A stretch of 55,902 bases of DNA from an uncultured Bacteroidales bacterium (GTDB lineage Bacteria > Bacteroidota > Bacteroidia > Bacteroidales > Paludibacteraceae): the NCBI GenBank assembly GCA_937910305.1, contig CALEPS010000002.1:1-55902 (forward strand), read 5' to 3'. Positions 39,316-48,623 of the stretch are shown one piece after another. Position 1 is the stretch's first letter. Every line of letters begins with the position of its first letter. A program made the position numbers and the translations under genes. The notes below the pieces were generated by a model. The model made no database searches and was not told where the DNA came from. It was given only the letters and a program-made list of their open reading frames with translations.

Positions 39316-42156
39316 TTACATCACAATGTTTACGATTCTGCCGGGAACGACGATGACTTTTTTAGGCGTGTTGCCGGCGAGATATTTGGATGTATCTTCA
39401 TGCGCAAGGACAAGTTTCTCCACTTCCTCTTTCGGAGTGTCCTTCGGGCACTCGAGCGTGAAACGCACCTTGCCGTTGAACTGCACAGGGTATTTCTGCG
39501 TGTCCTCAACGAGGTACGCCTCGTTGCACTCCGGCCACTCGGCATTGACCACAAACTTGGTACTTGGTACTTGGTCACCTTGTGCCTTATGCCACATTTC
39601 CTCTGCGATATGCGGAGCGTACGGCGCAAGAAGAACGGCTATCGGCTCCAGGATAGCGCGTTTGCTGCACTTGAGTGCGGACAGTTCGTTCTGCGCAATC
39701 ATGAACGCCGGAATAGAGGTGTTGAACGAGAAGTTCTCTACATCCCACGTGATCTTCTTAATTAGTTTATGCAGGCTGCGGAGTTCCTCTTTCGTCGGTT
39801 CCTCGTCCGTGATGTTCTCGTACATGTTCCAGAGACGTTTGAGGAAACGGTGCACGCCGTCGATACCGTTGGTGTCCCAAGGTTTGGACATCTCCAGCGG
39901 ACCGAGGAACATCTCATACAGACGCAGCGTGTCGGCGCCGAACTTGGCAATCACGTCATCGGGATTGACCACGTTGAACATCGACTTGCTCATCTTCTCT
40001 ACCGCCCAGCCGCAGATATACTGCTTTGCGCCGGCGGTGTAGCCCGTTAACTCGGACGAGGTGCCATCGGCAAAAACGAACTCGGCGTTCTTGAACTCCG
40101 GCATCCATGCGCGGAAGGCGTTGATGTCCAGCACGTCATTGTTGACGATGTTCACATTCACGTGAATCGGCTGCACTTTGCCCTTGTATTCGGGGTTCTC
40201 GATGAGGTTGTAACTGATATAGAGGTTGCCCGTCGCGCCTTCGCCTATATAGCGATAGACGAAGTTCGAACGGCCCTGAATCATACCTTGGTTAATGAGC
40301 TTCTTGAACGGTTCGTCCTCGCATATATAGCCGAGGTCATAGAGGAACTTGTTCCAGAAACGGCTGTAAATCAGGTGTCCCGTAGCGTGCTCGGAGCCGC
40401 CGAGATAGAGGTCCACCTGCCGCCAGTAAGCGTTCACGTCCTTATCGACCAGCGCTTTGTCATTGTGCGGGTCCATATAACGCAGGTAGTACGCCGACGA
40501 GCCTGCGAAACCCGGCATCGTGCAGAGTTCCAAGGGGTAAACTCCGCTTTCGACTTTCGACTTTTGACTTTCGACTACTTTCCTGTTCTTCTCATCCCAT
40601 GCCCATACAGCGGCATTGCCCAGCGGCGGTTCGCCGGTCTCGGTGGGTTTGAAGTCCGACACTTCCGGCAGTTCAAGCGGCAGACACTCTTCCGGCAGGG
40701 TATAAGGCATGCCGTCCTTGTAATAGACAGGGAACGGTTCGCCCCAGTAACGCTGGCGGCTGAAGATAGCGTCGCGCAGACGGTAATTGACTTTCACGCG
40801 ACCGATGCCCGTGTTCGTGATATATTCCTTCATGGCTTGGATCGCCTCTTTGACCTCCATGCCGTTGAGGAAACCGGAGTTGATCATCTTGCCCTCTTTG
40901 GCGTCGAACGACTCTTCAGAGACGTCTGCGCCTTCAATCAGCGGAATAATCGGCAGGTTGAAATGTTTGGCGAAGGCGTAGTCGCGGCTGTCGTGTGCCG
41001 GCACTGCCATGATAGCGCCTGTGCCGTAACCCGCGAGCACGTAATCAGAGATATAAATAGGTATCTCGCCCTGCGTGAGCGGATTGATGGCATAGGAGCC
41101 GGTGAACACACCCGTCACGCGGCGGTCGGCGATGCGCTCACGCTCCGTGCGGTTCTTGCAGCGGGTGAGGTAAGCCTCCACTTCTTCGCGCTGTTCGTCG
41201 GTCACCACGCGCTGCACGTACTCGCTCTCCGGCGCCAGTACCATAAAGGTCACGCCATAGATTGTGTCCGCACGGGTGGTGAAGATGGTCATTGGAAATT
41301 CATCCTTCGTACCTCGTACATCTGTCCTTCGTACATAAAAGTTCATTTCTGCTCCTTCGGAGCGTCCGATCCAGTTGCGCTGGGTCTCTTTGAGGCTCTC
41401 GGTCCAGTCGATGCGGTCCAGACCCTCCAACAGACGGCCTGCGTAGGCACTCACGCGCAGACACCACTGCCGCATGACGCGCTGCTCCACAGGATAACCG
41501 CCACGGACGGAGAGACCTTCGGAAACCTCGTCATTGGCAAGCACCGTTCCGAGTTTCGGACACCAGTTGACTTTCGTGTCCGCGAGGTACGCGATACGGT
41601 AGTTCATCAGCCGTTCCTGTTTCTCGCGATCGGAGAGCGTCGCCCATTTCGGGTCGTTGGCTTCGAACTCCGCAATCAGTTTGCTGATCGGTTGCGCTTT
41701 CTGGGTCTTGGGGTCGAAATAACTATTGAACATCTGCACGAACGCCCACTGCGTCCATTTGTAAAACGCCGGATCGCAGGTGCGCACCTCACGGTTCCAG
41801 TCGTAGCAGAAACCGATTTTCTTGAGTTGCTCGATATAGCGGTCAATGTTCTTGAAGGTGGTCTCCTGCGGGTGCGTACCGGTTTGGATGGCGTACTGCT
41901 CCGCCGGCAGACCGTAGCTGTCAAAACCCATCGGGTGCAGCACATTAAAGCCTTTCAGACGTTTGTACCGCGCGTAGATGTCACTGGCGATATAACCTAA
42001 CGGGTGACCTACGTGCAGGCCTGCGCCCGAAGGGTAAGGGAACATGTCCAACACATAGTAGTGCGGTTTGTCACTCTCATTGGAAACGGTGTAAACACCC
42101 GCTTCCGCCCATGCCTTTTGCCACTTGCTCTCAATGTCAGAAAAGTTGTATTCCAT
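39316..42156 (-). CDS. leuS: Leucyl-tRNA synthetase
   Basis: A 946-residue class I synthetase. Visible are the HIGH-type motif in PYPSGAGLHVGHPLGYI, the editing domain (TIFTTRADTIYGVTF, TGAIMAVPAHDSRDYAFA), the leucine-specific region and the KMSKS loop (VEKMSKSMFNVV), then the anticodon-binding helices. It charges tRNA-Leu in the cytoplasm. Three stretches absent from ordinary family members are each encoded by a different tandem-repeat family: RRTDVRGTKDEF before the editing core (41304-41337), ESQKSKVES before the tRNA-binding part (40548-40577) and QVPSTK in the C-terminal domain (39555-39578). All keep the frame. The enzyme is essential, so the insertions must be tolerated. Confidence 0.95.
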   Translation of the reverse strand: MEYNFSDIESKWQKAWAEAGVYTVSNESDKPHYYVLDMFPYPSGAGLHVGHPLGYIASDIYARYKRLKGFNVLHPMGFDSYGLPAEQYAIQTGTHPQETTFKNIDRYIEQLKKIGFCYDWNREVRTCDPAFYKWTQWAFVQMFNSYFDPKTQKAQPISKLIAEFEANDPKWATLSDREKQERLMNYRIAYLADTKVNWCPKLGTVLANDEVSEGLSVRGGYPVEQRVMRQWCLRVSAYAGRLLEGLDRIDWTESLKETQRNWIGRSEGAEMNFYVRRTDVRGTKDEFPMTIFTTRADTIYGVTFMVLAPESEYVQRVVTDEQREEVEAYLTRCKNRTERERIADRRVTGVFTGSYAINPLTQGEIPIYISDYVLAGYGTGAIMAVPAHDSRDYAFAKHFNLPIIPLIEGADVSEESFDAKEGKMINSGFLNGMEVKEAIQAMKEYITNTGIGRVKVNYRLRDAIFSRQRYWGEPFPVYYKDGMPYTLPEECLPLELPEVSDFKPTETGEPPLGNAAVWAWDEKNRKVVESQKSKVESGVYPLELCTMPGFAGSSAYYLRYMDPHNDKALVDKDVNAYWRQVDLYLGGSEHATGHLIYSRFWNKFLYDLGYICEDEPFKKLINQGMIQGRSNFVYRYIGEGATGNLYISYNLIENPEYKGKVQPIHVNVNIVNNDVLDINAFRAWMPEFKNAEFVFADGTSSELTGYTAGAKQYICGWAVEKMSKSMFNVVNPDDVIAKFGADTLRLYEMFLGPLEMSKPWDTNGIDGVHRFLKRLWNMYENITDEEPTKEELRSLHKLIKKITWDVENFSFNTSIPAFMIAQNELSALKCSKRAILEPIAVLLAPYAPHIAEEMWHKAQGDQVPSTKFVVNAEWPECNEAYLVEDTQKYPVQFNGKVRFTLECPKDTPKEEVEKLVLAHEDTSKYLAGNTPKKVIVVPGRIVNIVM
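39555..39578. repeat. CTTGGTACTTGG insertion in leuS
   Basis: ACTTGGTACTTGGTACTTGG, in frame, same family as 19765, 23381 and 33771. Confidence 0.8.
40548..40577. repeat. TTTCGACTTTTGACT insertion in leuS
   Basis: Same repeat and nearly the same peptide as in pfp at 21251-21280. Confidence 0.85.
41304..41337. repeat. CTTCGTACATCTGT insertion in leuS
   Basis: CCTTCGTACCTCGTACATC then TGTCCTTCGTACATA, in frame. A shorter member of this family is in serS (48211-48230). Confidence 0.75.
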
Positions 42157-42184
42157 AAAGTTATTTATTCATTTTCTCATTTAT

Positions 42185-43381
42185 TTATTTGCTCAGTTTC
42201 TCTACAAGATCGGTGGCGAACTTGAGGCTCATGATATCCATCGTTTGGTTTCCTCCATTTGCGCCACCGCCCATGACTACAGTCGGTAATTGCACCTTAG
42301 CCACGGCTTCAGCCACGCCGACTTTGGTCTTATAATCCCACTCGGCACGTTCTTGCGGCGTCAGACCTGCTGCCACTTTCGCACGGTTAGCGGCTGCTTC
42401 AGCTTCTCCTTCGGCAATGATACGCTTCTTCACCTCGTTCGCTTTGAGCGCCTCCAGACGGGCAACCTCGTATTCCTGCTCGGCTTTGGTCACCTCCACC
42501 GCTTTCACTTTTTCTTGCTCCCATTTGGCTTTAGCGGCCTGTGCTTTACCTTCTTCCTCTGCACGAATCGCCTCTTGTTGAGCGGCAAGCGATTTGGCTT
42601 TGGAGGTCTGAACCAACATGTTGGCTTCTTGCTGTTGCTCAATCTGCTTCTTCACGCGGTCTTCGTAGTCGATCTTGGAGACGGAAACCTGACCAATCTC
42701 GATGCCGTAGTAATCAAACGGCGATTTCTCGGACCGACGATACCCGCCCGCGGCTGTTGAATCGGCAATCAGGACTGCGAATTTCTGCTGTTTCTTCTCG
42801 CCTGTGATAGGGTCGATTACCTCGGAAATCTTCACGGCAGTCGTGTAAACACCGTTGTTCAGCTGGTCGGTGATGTATTCAATCAGGTTGTTTTTCTTCT
42901 CCGAAACGCTCTCGTAAGCCGACATCAGCGGTCCGGAAGCATAGACAACTTTCACCACGGTCGGACGGACAAGGTCGTTCATCAGTCTGTCCATTCCGTT
43001 GTAGTCCGTCTGGATGCGGAGCATGTGCTCGCGGTCGGTGGGTAACTTGACACGGAGAGAACCGAAGATCTCACCATTGGACGCGTCGTTGAAAATAACC
43101 GGAATGGGTTCGCCGTTGTTTTGCGCACCGAACCATAACTGCTCGGTCTTATGGTATGAGGTGATGTGTCCTAATTTCTGGGCATACATACCCGGCTGGC
43201 TCCAGACATACATAGTACCGGTAATGGGCACTTGGTTAACCACGATGTCTTCGTTCTTGACATCCTCAACGAGAGAGCCGATGCAGCAAAGGAAGACGAT
43301 CACTACAATTCCGATGACGGAAGCTAATACGATTTTTTTCATCGGGAGTTTATTGCCTCCCTGCAGATTGCTAATAGCCAT
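42185..43381 (-). CDS. SPFH (band 7/prohibitin) membrane protein
   Basis: A 398-residue protein when started at 43381 (MAISNLQGGNKLPMKK); an upstream Met would overlap the small gene before it, and MKKIVLASVIG at residue 14 is a further option. One N-terminal membrane helix (IVLASVIGIVVIVFLCCIG), then an SPFH domain (residues about 45-230, MYVWSQPGMYAQKLG, YYGIEIGQVSVSKID), then a long Ala/Glu/Lys coiled coil with GKAQAAKAKWEQEKVKA and a GEAEAAANRAKVAAG flotillin-like repeat. These proteins form rings on membranes and act as scaffolds. It lies between leuS and tkt with a 54-residue membrane protein just before it. Confidence 0.85.
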   Translation of the reverse strand: MAISNLQGGNKLPMKKIVLASVIGIVVIVFLCCIGSLVEDVKNEDIVVNQVPITGTMYVWSQPGMYAQKLGHITSYHKTEQLWFGAQNNGEPIPVIFNDASNGEIFGSLRVKLPTDREHMLRIQTDYNGMDRLMNDLVRPTVVKVVYASGPLMSAYESVSEKKNNLIEYITDQLNNGVYTTAVKISEVIDPITGEKKQQKFAVLIADSTAAGGYRRSEKSPFDYYGIEIGQVSVSKIDYEDRVKKQIEQQQEANMLVQTSKAKSLAAQQEAIRAEEEGKAQAAKAKWEQEKVKAVEVTKAEQEYEVARLEALKANEVKKRIIAEGEAEAAANRAKVAAGLTPQERAEWDYKTKVGVAEAVAKVQLPTVVMGGGANGGNQTMDIMSLKFATDLVEKLSK

Positions 43382-43394
43382 ATTCTTGAAATGA

Positions 43395-43559
43395 TTAAAA
43401 ATTATCAAACCAGATCTTCCATCCGTAGAACGGGATGAGTGTCTTCTTGAAATCTACATTCTTGCCGAACATGTTCGTGAACAAGTGCGCAATCACGGTA
43501 GCGTAGTAGATTGCGAGGATTATGAGCAATGCCCAAACGATTAAAGATATGAATCTCAT
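43395..43559 (-). CDS. Small membrane protein (54 aa)
   Basis: Start chosen at the ATG at 43557-43559 (MRFISLIVWALLIILAIYYA); the upstream frame is antisense-like repeat of tkt coding. One strong hydrophobic helix (residues 4-27) and an aromatic C-terminus (LIPFYGWKIWFDNF). It ends 13 bases before the SPFH gene and begins 34 bases after tkt, so it belongs to that transcript and may partner the SPFH protein. No family recognised. Confidence 0.6.
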   Translation of the reverse strand: MRFISLIVWALLIILAIYYATVIAHLFTNMFGKNVDFKKTLIPFYGWKIWFDNF

Positions 43560-43593
43560 ATTGTAGTCTATGTTTGTAACAACAAATTGTTTA

Positions 43594-45603
43594 TTACAAC
43601 AGTTTCTTGACTTGGTCATAGACGTTCTGGGCGGTGAAGCCGAGTTTCTCGTCGAGGACTTTGTAGGGGGCGGAGAAACCGAAGGAGTTGAGACCCCAGA
43701 CAGCACCGTTCTCGCCTACCAGACCTTCGAGGGTGCAGGGCAGACCGGCGGTCATACCGAAACGCTTGATACCCTTCGGCAATACTTCGTCCTGGTACTC
43801 TTGGGGTTGCTCACGGAAGAGACCTTCGGACGGCACGCTGACAATCTGCAGACGGATGCCCTCTGCGCGGAGCAGTTCAGCGCCGGCAAGAAGGGTTGAG
43901 ACCTCCGAACCGGAAGCCAGAAGGACTACTTGCGGATTCTCGTCCTTGGAGACGATATAAGCACCTTTGCGGAAGCCTTCAAGGTTGACGTTAGGCACAG
44001 GCGCTATGTCCTGACGGCTGAGGATGAGGGCTGTCGGCGTAGCGGTGTTCTCAATAGCGAGACGCCATGCGAGAGTGGTCTCCTCGGCATCCGCCGGACG
44101 GAGAACGAGCATGGACGGTTTGCCGGAATGGTTATGCAGCTTCTCCATGAGACGGATCTGCGCCTCTTGCTCTACGGGTTCGTGGGTCGGACCGTCTTCG
44201 CCGACACGGAACGCGTCGTGGCTCCAGATGAATTTCACAGGCAGTTCCATGAGCGCCGCCATGCGGACAGCGGGTTTCATGTAATCGCTGAAGACGAAGA
44301 ACGTGCCGCAGGCAGGGATGATGCCGCCGTGGAGCGCCATACCGATCATGACGCATGCCATGGTGAGTTCGGACACACCGGCTTGCAGGAACTGACCGGA
44401 GAAATCGCCTTTCTTGAAGGCATGGGTCTTCTTGAGGAAGCCGTCGGTCTTGTCGGAGTTGGAGAGGTCGGCAGACGATACAATCATGTTGCCTACGTTC
44501 TCCGCGAGGAAAGAGAGCACTGTGCCGCTGGCGTTACGGGTAGCCGCTCCGGCTTTCTGCTGGATAAGGCTCCAGTCGATGCACGGCGTTTCGCCGGACA
44601 TGAAAGTCTCGTATTCGTTGGCTGCCAGCGGGTTAGCCTGCTTCCATTCGTAGTACGCCTCGTATTTCTTATTGCACAGCTCACGCAACTCGGCTGCGCG
44701 GTCGTCGTACAGTTTCTTCACTTCCGGGAATATCTGGAACGGGTCTTCGGGGTTGCCACCGAGGTGCTCGATGGTCTTTTCGAAAGATGCACCGGCTTTG
44801 GAGAGCGGGGCTCCGTGGGTCGAGCATTTGCCTTCCCAGTTCTCGCCTTCGGCTGTCACGCAGCCCTTGCCCATGGTGGTATGACCGATGATGAGGGACG
44901 GACGGCCTTTTTCTGCTTTCGCTTTGATGATCGCTTCGCGGATGGCGTCTGGGTCATTGCCCGGAATCTCCTGCACGTACCATCCCCATGCCTTGTATTT
45001 GGCGGCTACATCTTCGGAGGTCACTTCGCCGCAACCCGTGGAGAGTTGGATCTCGTTGGAGTCGTAGAACATGACGAGGTTGTCGAGCCCGAGGTGTCCT
45101 GCCAGACGGCCTGCGCCCTGTGAAATCTCTTCCTGCACGCCGCCATCGGAGATAAAAGCATAGATAGTCGGGTTGTGAATCTCGCCGTAACGCTGGTTGA
45201 ACCACTTGGCAGCAATCGCCGCACCTACGGCGAAGGTGTGTCCCTGCCCGAGCGGACCGGAGGTGTTCTCAATCATCCGCTCTATCTCGCGCTCGGGGTG
45301 ACCGGGAGTCACCGACCCCCATTGACGCAGGTTCTTGAGGTCTTCGAGCGTGAACTTGCCTGCCAGACAGAGCTGTCCGTAAAGCATCGGCGCCATGTGT
45401 CCGGGGTCGAGGAAGAAACGGTCGCGTGCTTCCCAACCGGCGTTATCCGGGTCGTATTCAAGGAACTCGCTAAAGAGCACATTGATGAAATCTGCGCCAC
45501 CCATGGCTCCGCCCGGGTGACCGCTCTTTGCTTTTTCTACTGCTGCTGCTGCGAGGATACGAATGTTATCCGCCGCACGGTTCATAAGTTGTGTCTTGTT
45601 CAT
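43594..45603 (-). CDS. tkt: Transketolase
   Basis: A 669-residue enzyme from the Met at 45603 (MNKTQLMNRAADNIR); an in-frame Met ten codons upstream is possible. Thiamine diphosphate domain: AKSGHPGGAMGGADF, GPLGQGHTFAVGAAIAAK and ISDGGVQEEISQG; pyrimidine domain: RVGEDGPTHEPVEQ with the catalytic Glu in the preceding part; a transketolase C-domain follows (VVLLASGSEVSTLLAGAELL). It moves two-carbon units in the non-oxidative pentose phosphate pathway in the cytoplasm. Length and motifs are normal. It seems the first gene of the tkt, small membrane protein, SPFH, leuS, ORF6N run. Confidence 0.95.
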   Translation of the reverse strand: MNKTQLMNRAADNIRILAAAAVEKAKSGHPGGAMGGADFINVLFSEFLEYDPDNAGWEARDRFFLDPGHMAPMLYGQLCLAGKFTLEDLKNLRQWGSVTPGHPEREIERMIENTSGPLGQGHTFAVGAAIAAKWFNQRYGEIHNPTIYAFISDGGVQEEISQGAGRLAGHLGLDNLVMFYDSNEIQLSTGCGEVTSEDVAAKYKAWGWYVQEIPGNDPDAIREAIIKAKAEKGRPSLIIGHTTMGKGCVTAEGENWEGKCSTHGAPLSKAGASFEKTIEHLGGNPEDPFQIFPEVKKLYDDRAAELRELCNKKYEAYYEWKQANPLAANEYETFMSGETPCIDWSLIQQKAGAATRNASGTVLSFLAENVGNMIVSSADLSNSDKTDGFLKKTHAFKKGDFSGQFLQAGVSELTMACVMIGMALHGGIIPACGTFFVFSDYMKPAVRMAALMELPVKFIWSHDAFRVGEDGPTHEPVEQEAQIRLMEKLHNHSGKPSMLVLRPADAEETTLAWRLAIENTATPTALILSRQDIAPVPNVNLEGFRKGAYIVSKDENPQVVLLASGSEVSTLLAGAELLRAEGIRLQIVSVPSEGLFREQPQEYQDEVLPKGIKRFGMTAGLPCTLEGLVGENGAVWGLNSFGFSAPYKVLDEKLGFTAQNVYDQVKKLL

Positions 45604-45757
45604 GTCGCGCTGGCTATCCTCGTAATGCATCAAAACTCCGTTTTAATGGTAATTACTCGGATGCCCTCGCTCTTCGGTCCGCAAAACATGTTTTACGTCC
45701 CGAGGTTTGAGAGCTCCTCTAAGCCAGTTTAGAGGGAAAAGGTTTACTATATGTGTT

Positions 45758-46405
45758 TTAAAATCTCCACCCTAAATAGTAGTTTAATCCCCATCCGAGG
45801 TTATTCCGTGTGCCAAATCCGGGGATATAGATAGGCGTCGGTTTGAGCAGGTCTTCCGGCGATCTGGTAAAGAGCACCTTGAAGCGCCCCATCCATCCCA
45901 TGTAAAAGGCCGTGCTGTTGACTTTCGCTATCTCTACCTGGCATCCCGCTACAATCTCTCCCCAACAGTCTCCTTTGACGCCGGTAAGGCAGGTGCGGAA
46001 GTTTCCTTCATTCGTTTGCTCCACCTCTTGTGCCGCTGCACCGAGCCGGACGCCGACGAGGAGTGCATGAGGGCTTTCCGGATGTTTCTTGAGAGGATGA
46101 AGATCGCATCCTACTCGGAAGAATCCTCCCTGTCCGCGGTATGTGATCGTGTCTCCTTGGGTCTTTGTTCCTCCGGCATAGCCGAACTCAACAGTAGGGT
46201 ACCATCGTTTGGCAAGCCGCACGTTAACTGCCACCTCATAGTTCTGGATCTGCCATTTGTTCGCTGCCGGAATCACGATAGGCGAGGCGATATCGAGTTT
46301 CACCATTGTGCCCATATAGATGCTGTCGGCAGATAACCCCTCTCCAGCTCTCCCTACAAGGGAGAGAGAAAGAAATGCAAATAATATTACAAGATACTTC
46401 CTCAT
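45758..46405 (-). CDS. DUF6048 family outer-membrane protein
   Basis: A 215-residue protein with a signal peptide (MRKYLVILFAFLSLSLVGRA) and alternating hydrophobic strands ending in Phe (NLGWGLNYYLGWRF), as in small outer-membrane barrels. The sequence DSIYMGTMVKLDIASPIV and YPTVEFGYAGG matches my memory of the DUF6048 family found only in Bacteroidetes. Function unknown. It lies 48 bases after the 177-aa gene and is probably transcribed with it from the promoter at 47012. Confidence 0.75.
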   Translation of the reverse strand: MRKYLVILFAFLSLSLVGRAGEGLSADSIYMGTMVKLDIASPIVIPAANKWQIQNYEVAVNVRLAKRWYPTVEFGYAGGTKTQGDTITYRGQGGFFRVGCDLHPLKKHPESPHALLVGVRLGAAAQEVEQTNEGNFRTCLTGVKGDCWGEIVAGCQVEIAKVNSTAFYMGWMGRFKVLFTRSPEDLLKPTPIYIPGFGTRNNLGWGLNYYLGWRF

Positions 46406-46453
46406 TAGAGGTCTATTCCCTTATCCCTCCCTTACTCCCTCGGGGTGGGGTTG

Positions 46454-46987
46454 TTACATCAATTCTTTCGCCTCGTGTTTCAGTTCTTCAAGTGCTTTGT
46501 CCGTCGGCGTAGTGCCATTGGACGTATAGGCGGTAAGCAACGCTGTGACATACGTCTGAGCCGTTGCCTCGGCGGGAACCTGTGCCGCGATGGAGATGAT
46601 AAAAGCCCCCATCTGGTCACGCGCATTAATAATCATATCCCAAACCTCGTCGGAGACATAGACCTGCTGGCTCTGGTTGTGGTCAAACTCCGCCCGGATC
46701 GTTTGGAGGAGGTATTGCTGTACCTGTGCGATGGTCCAAGTGGCGAGAGCCTCCGGATGAACCCGCTGCAGTTCCACAATCATGTTTTCCGGCTTAGTGC
46801 GCTCAAGCAGAAGGGTGAGGCGCTCATATGCACGCAGACGTATAGGCGATATGGCTTTTTGGCTGTCGCGTTTCAACTCAAACAGTCTTTTCTTCTCTTC
46901 GTTGCGAAAACCCGAGTACTGGATCAGCCAGAATCCGAAAATCATTACCGCAATGGTCAGAATGATAAGAAGGATAGTTGTTGTCAT
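46454..46987 (-). CDS. Membrane-anchored hypothetical protein (177 aa)
   Basis: Start chosen at 46987 (MTTTILLIILTIAVMIFGFW) because the promoter at 47012-47042 predicts RNA from about 47005. One N-terminal membrane helix, then a helical charged domain (RNEEKKRLFELKRDSQKA, SPIRLRAYERLTLLLERTKP). It resembles a conserved Bacteroidetes family often found beside DUF6048 genes, but I cannot name a function. Confidence 0.75.
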   Translation of the reverse strand: MTTTILLIILTIAVMIFGFWLIQYSGFRNEEKKRLFELKRDSQKAISPIRLRAYERLTLLLERTKPENMIVELQRVHPEALATWTIAQVQQYLLQTIRAEFDHNQSQQVYVSDEVWDMIINARDQMGAFIISIAAQVPAEATAQTYVTALLTAYTSNGTTPTDKALEELKHEAKELM

Positions 46988-47011
46988 AAATCGTTTTACC
47001 AATTTTGCCTG

Positions 47012-47042
47012 CAAAATTACAAAAAAAAAATGACATATACAA
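47012..47042 (-). promoter_or_regulatory. Promoter of the 177-aa / DUF6048 genes
   Basis: Minus strand TTG, 20 bases, TAATTTTG. Its -33 box touches the terminator at 47044-47069. Confidence 0.75.
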
Positions 47043-47043
47043 G

Positions 47044-47069
47044 AAAAAAGCACTCAACGGTGCTTTTTT
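47044..47069. terminator. Bidirectional terminator after serS
   Basis: AAAAAAGCAC, loop TCAACG, GTGCTTTTTT. Between it and the serS stop are GTTAAAACGTTAAATAG-type repeats (47072-47120). Confidence 0.75.
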
Positions 47070-47123
47070 CGTTAAAACGTTAAATAGTTAAAATGGTTTT
47101 TTCTAAGAAAAAACGTTAAACTA

Positions 47124-48491
47124 TTATCGGATCATATCATCGCCGAAGAAGGGCTGCAGTGCCGCAGGAATACGGATGCCCTCCGCCGTCTGGTTGTTCT
47201 CCAGAAGCGCAGCCACGATACGCGGCAGAGCGAGTGCGGAACCGTTGAGCGTGTGGCAGAGCGTCACTTTCTTGTCCTCCGCGCGGCGGTATCGGCATTT
47301 GAGACGGTTAGCCTGATAGGTGTCGAAATTGGAAGTCGAGCTGACCTCAAGCCAACGGTGCTGTGCCTCGCTATAGACCTCAAAGTCATAGCAGAGAGCG
47401 GCTGTGAAACTCATGTCGCCGCCGCTCAGACGCAGAATACGATACGGGAGTTCGAGTTTTTTCAGCAGACCCTCTACGTGTGCCAGCATCTCTTTGTGCG
47501 AAGCGTCGGAGTGCTCCGGCGTGTCGATACGCACAATCTCGATCTTGGAGAACTCATGCAGACGGTTCAAACCGCGTACGTCCTTGCCGTACGAGCCTGC
47601 CTCGCGGCGGAAACACTCGGTGTATGCGCAGTTTTTGATAGGCAGTTCTTTCTCGTCGATGATGACATCGCGGTAGAGGTTGGTCACCGGCACTTCAGCG
47701 GTCGGGATGAGATAGAGGTCGTCCACTTCGCAGTGGTACATCTGTCCTTCTTTGTCGGGCAACTGTCCTGTACCGTAACCCGAAGCGGCGTTGACCACCG
47801 TCGGCGGCATGATTTCCGTATAACCGGCTTTGTTGGCTTCCGCGAGGAAGAAATTGATGAGTGCGCGTTGCAGACGTGCGCCTTGACCGATATATACCGG
47901 GAATCCGGCACCGGAGATCTTCACTCCGAGGTCAAAATCAATCAGGTTGTATTTCTTGGCGAGTTCCCAGTGCGGCAGTTTCTCGCTCTGAGCGATACGT
48001 TCTGCGGCGATAGCCTCGTCCGTTGTACTGTCCCAGTCACGGAGCGCTACGGAGCCGTTCTTTGCGATAGCATCCATCATCGGCTGGTTGGGCCAGTTGC
48101 CGATGGTGACAGCGAGGTTGTCCTCTGCGGACGCACCCTCCGGCACGATGTCGTACGGTATGTTCGGAATGGTCAGCAGCAGTTTGGTCTGTGCCTCTTC
48201 CGCCTCTTTCATTCGTACATCGTACATCGCTAAATCGTCCTTCAGTTTGCCTGTCTGCGCCTTGGCAGCCTCCGCTTCTTCGCGTTTGCCTTGCGCCATG
48301 AGTGCGCCGATGGACTTGCTGATCTTGTTCATCTCGGCTGCGGCTGCATCTTTCTGCTGCTGTGCAGACTTGCGCTCGCCGTCCAGACGAAGCACTTCTT
48401 CGATTGCCTCTGCGGCTCCGGCGAAGTGTTTTTTCTCCAGTCCCGCTATCACGCGGGCTTTATCGTCGTAAATTTGTTTTAATGTTAACAT
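47124..48491 (-). CDS. serS: Seryl-tRNA synthetase
   Basis: A 455-residue class II synthetase. The N-terminal long coiled-coil arm (residues about 25-110, GERKSAQQQKDAAAAEMNK) contacts tRNA-Ser. The catalytic core shows motif 2 (ECFRREAGSYGKDVRGLNRLH, fragment FRREAGSYGKD) and motif 3 near the end (LNGSALALPRIVAALLENNQ). Residues around AMYDVRMKEA in the arm are encoded by a CGTACATCGTACAT repeat (48211-48230), a small insertion in the arm where length is tolerated. It follows rpmA after a terminator, the gene order usual in Bacteroidetes. Confidence 0.95.
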   Translation of the reverse strand: MLTLKQIYDDKARVIAGLEKKHFAGAAEAIEEVLRLDGERKSAQQQKDAAAAEMNKISKSIGALMAQGKREEAEAAKAQTGKLKDDLAMYDVRMKEAEEAQTKLLLTIPNIPYDIVPEGASAEDNLAVTIGNWPNQPMMDAIAKNGSVALRDWDSTTDEAIAAERIAQSEKLPHWELAKKYNLIDFDLGVKISGAGFPVYIGQGARLQRALINFFLAEANKAGYTEIMPPTVVNAASGYGTGQLPDKEGQMYHCEVDDLYLIPTAEVPVTNLYRDVIIDEKELPIKNCAYTECFRREAGSYGKDVRGLNRLHEFSKIEIVRIDTPEHSDASHKEMLAHVEGLLKKLELPYRILRLSGGDMSFTAALCYDFEVYSEAQHRWLEVSSTSNFDTYQANRLKCRYRRAEDKKVTLCHTLNGSALALPRIVAALLENNQTAEGIRIPAALQPFFGDDMIR

Positions 48492-48495
48492 AATA

Positions 48496-48533
48496 TCATT
48501 TTATCATTTAGTCATTTACCATTTTGTCCTTTA
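48496..48533. repeat. TCATTTAGTCATTTACC repeats
   Basis: Intergenic between rpmA and serS; same family as 11557-11641. Confidence 0.7.
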
Positions 48534-48562
48534 TTTAGCCATTGGGATATTTGACCAAATAA

Positions 48563-48602
48563 AAATCTCCCACCTGAAGCCGAAGCTTTCGGTAGGAGAT
48601 TT
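48563..48602 (-). terminator. Terminator after rpmA
   Basis: Minus strand AAATCTCC ... GGAGATTT with an inner CCGAA/TTCGG hairpin, followed by TTTATTT. Confidence 0.8.
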
Positions 48603-48623
48603 GGATGAATGTCTCCGCGCCGA

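Noticed and set aside
40162..42000. 612-codon open frame antisense to leuS
   Set aside because: Opposite strand of an essential, motif-complete gene. The frame is open because of codon bias; the translation has no recognisable domain and is rich in His, Arg and Val as expected for a shadow. The same holds for 35026-36126 (antisense to htrA) and 43930-45123 (antisense to tkt).
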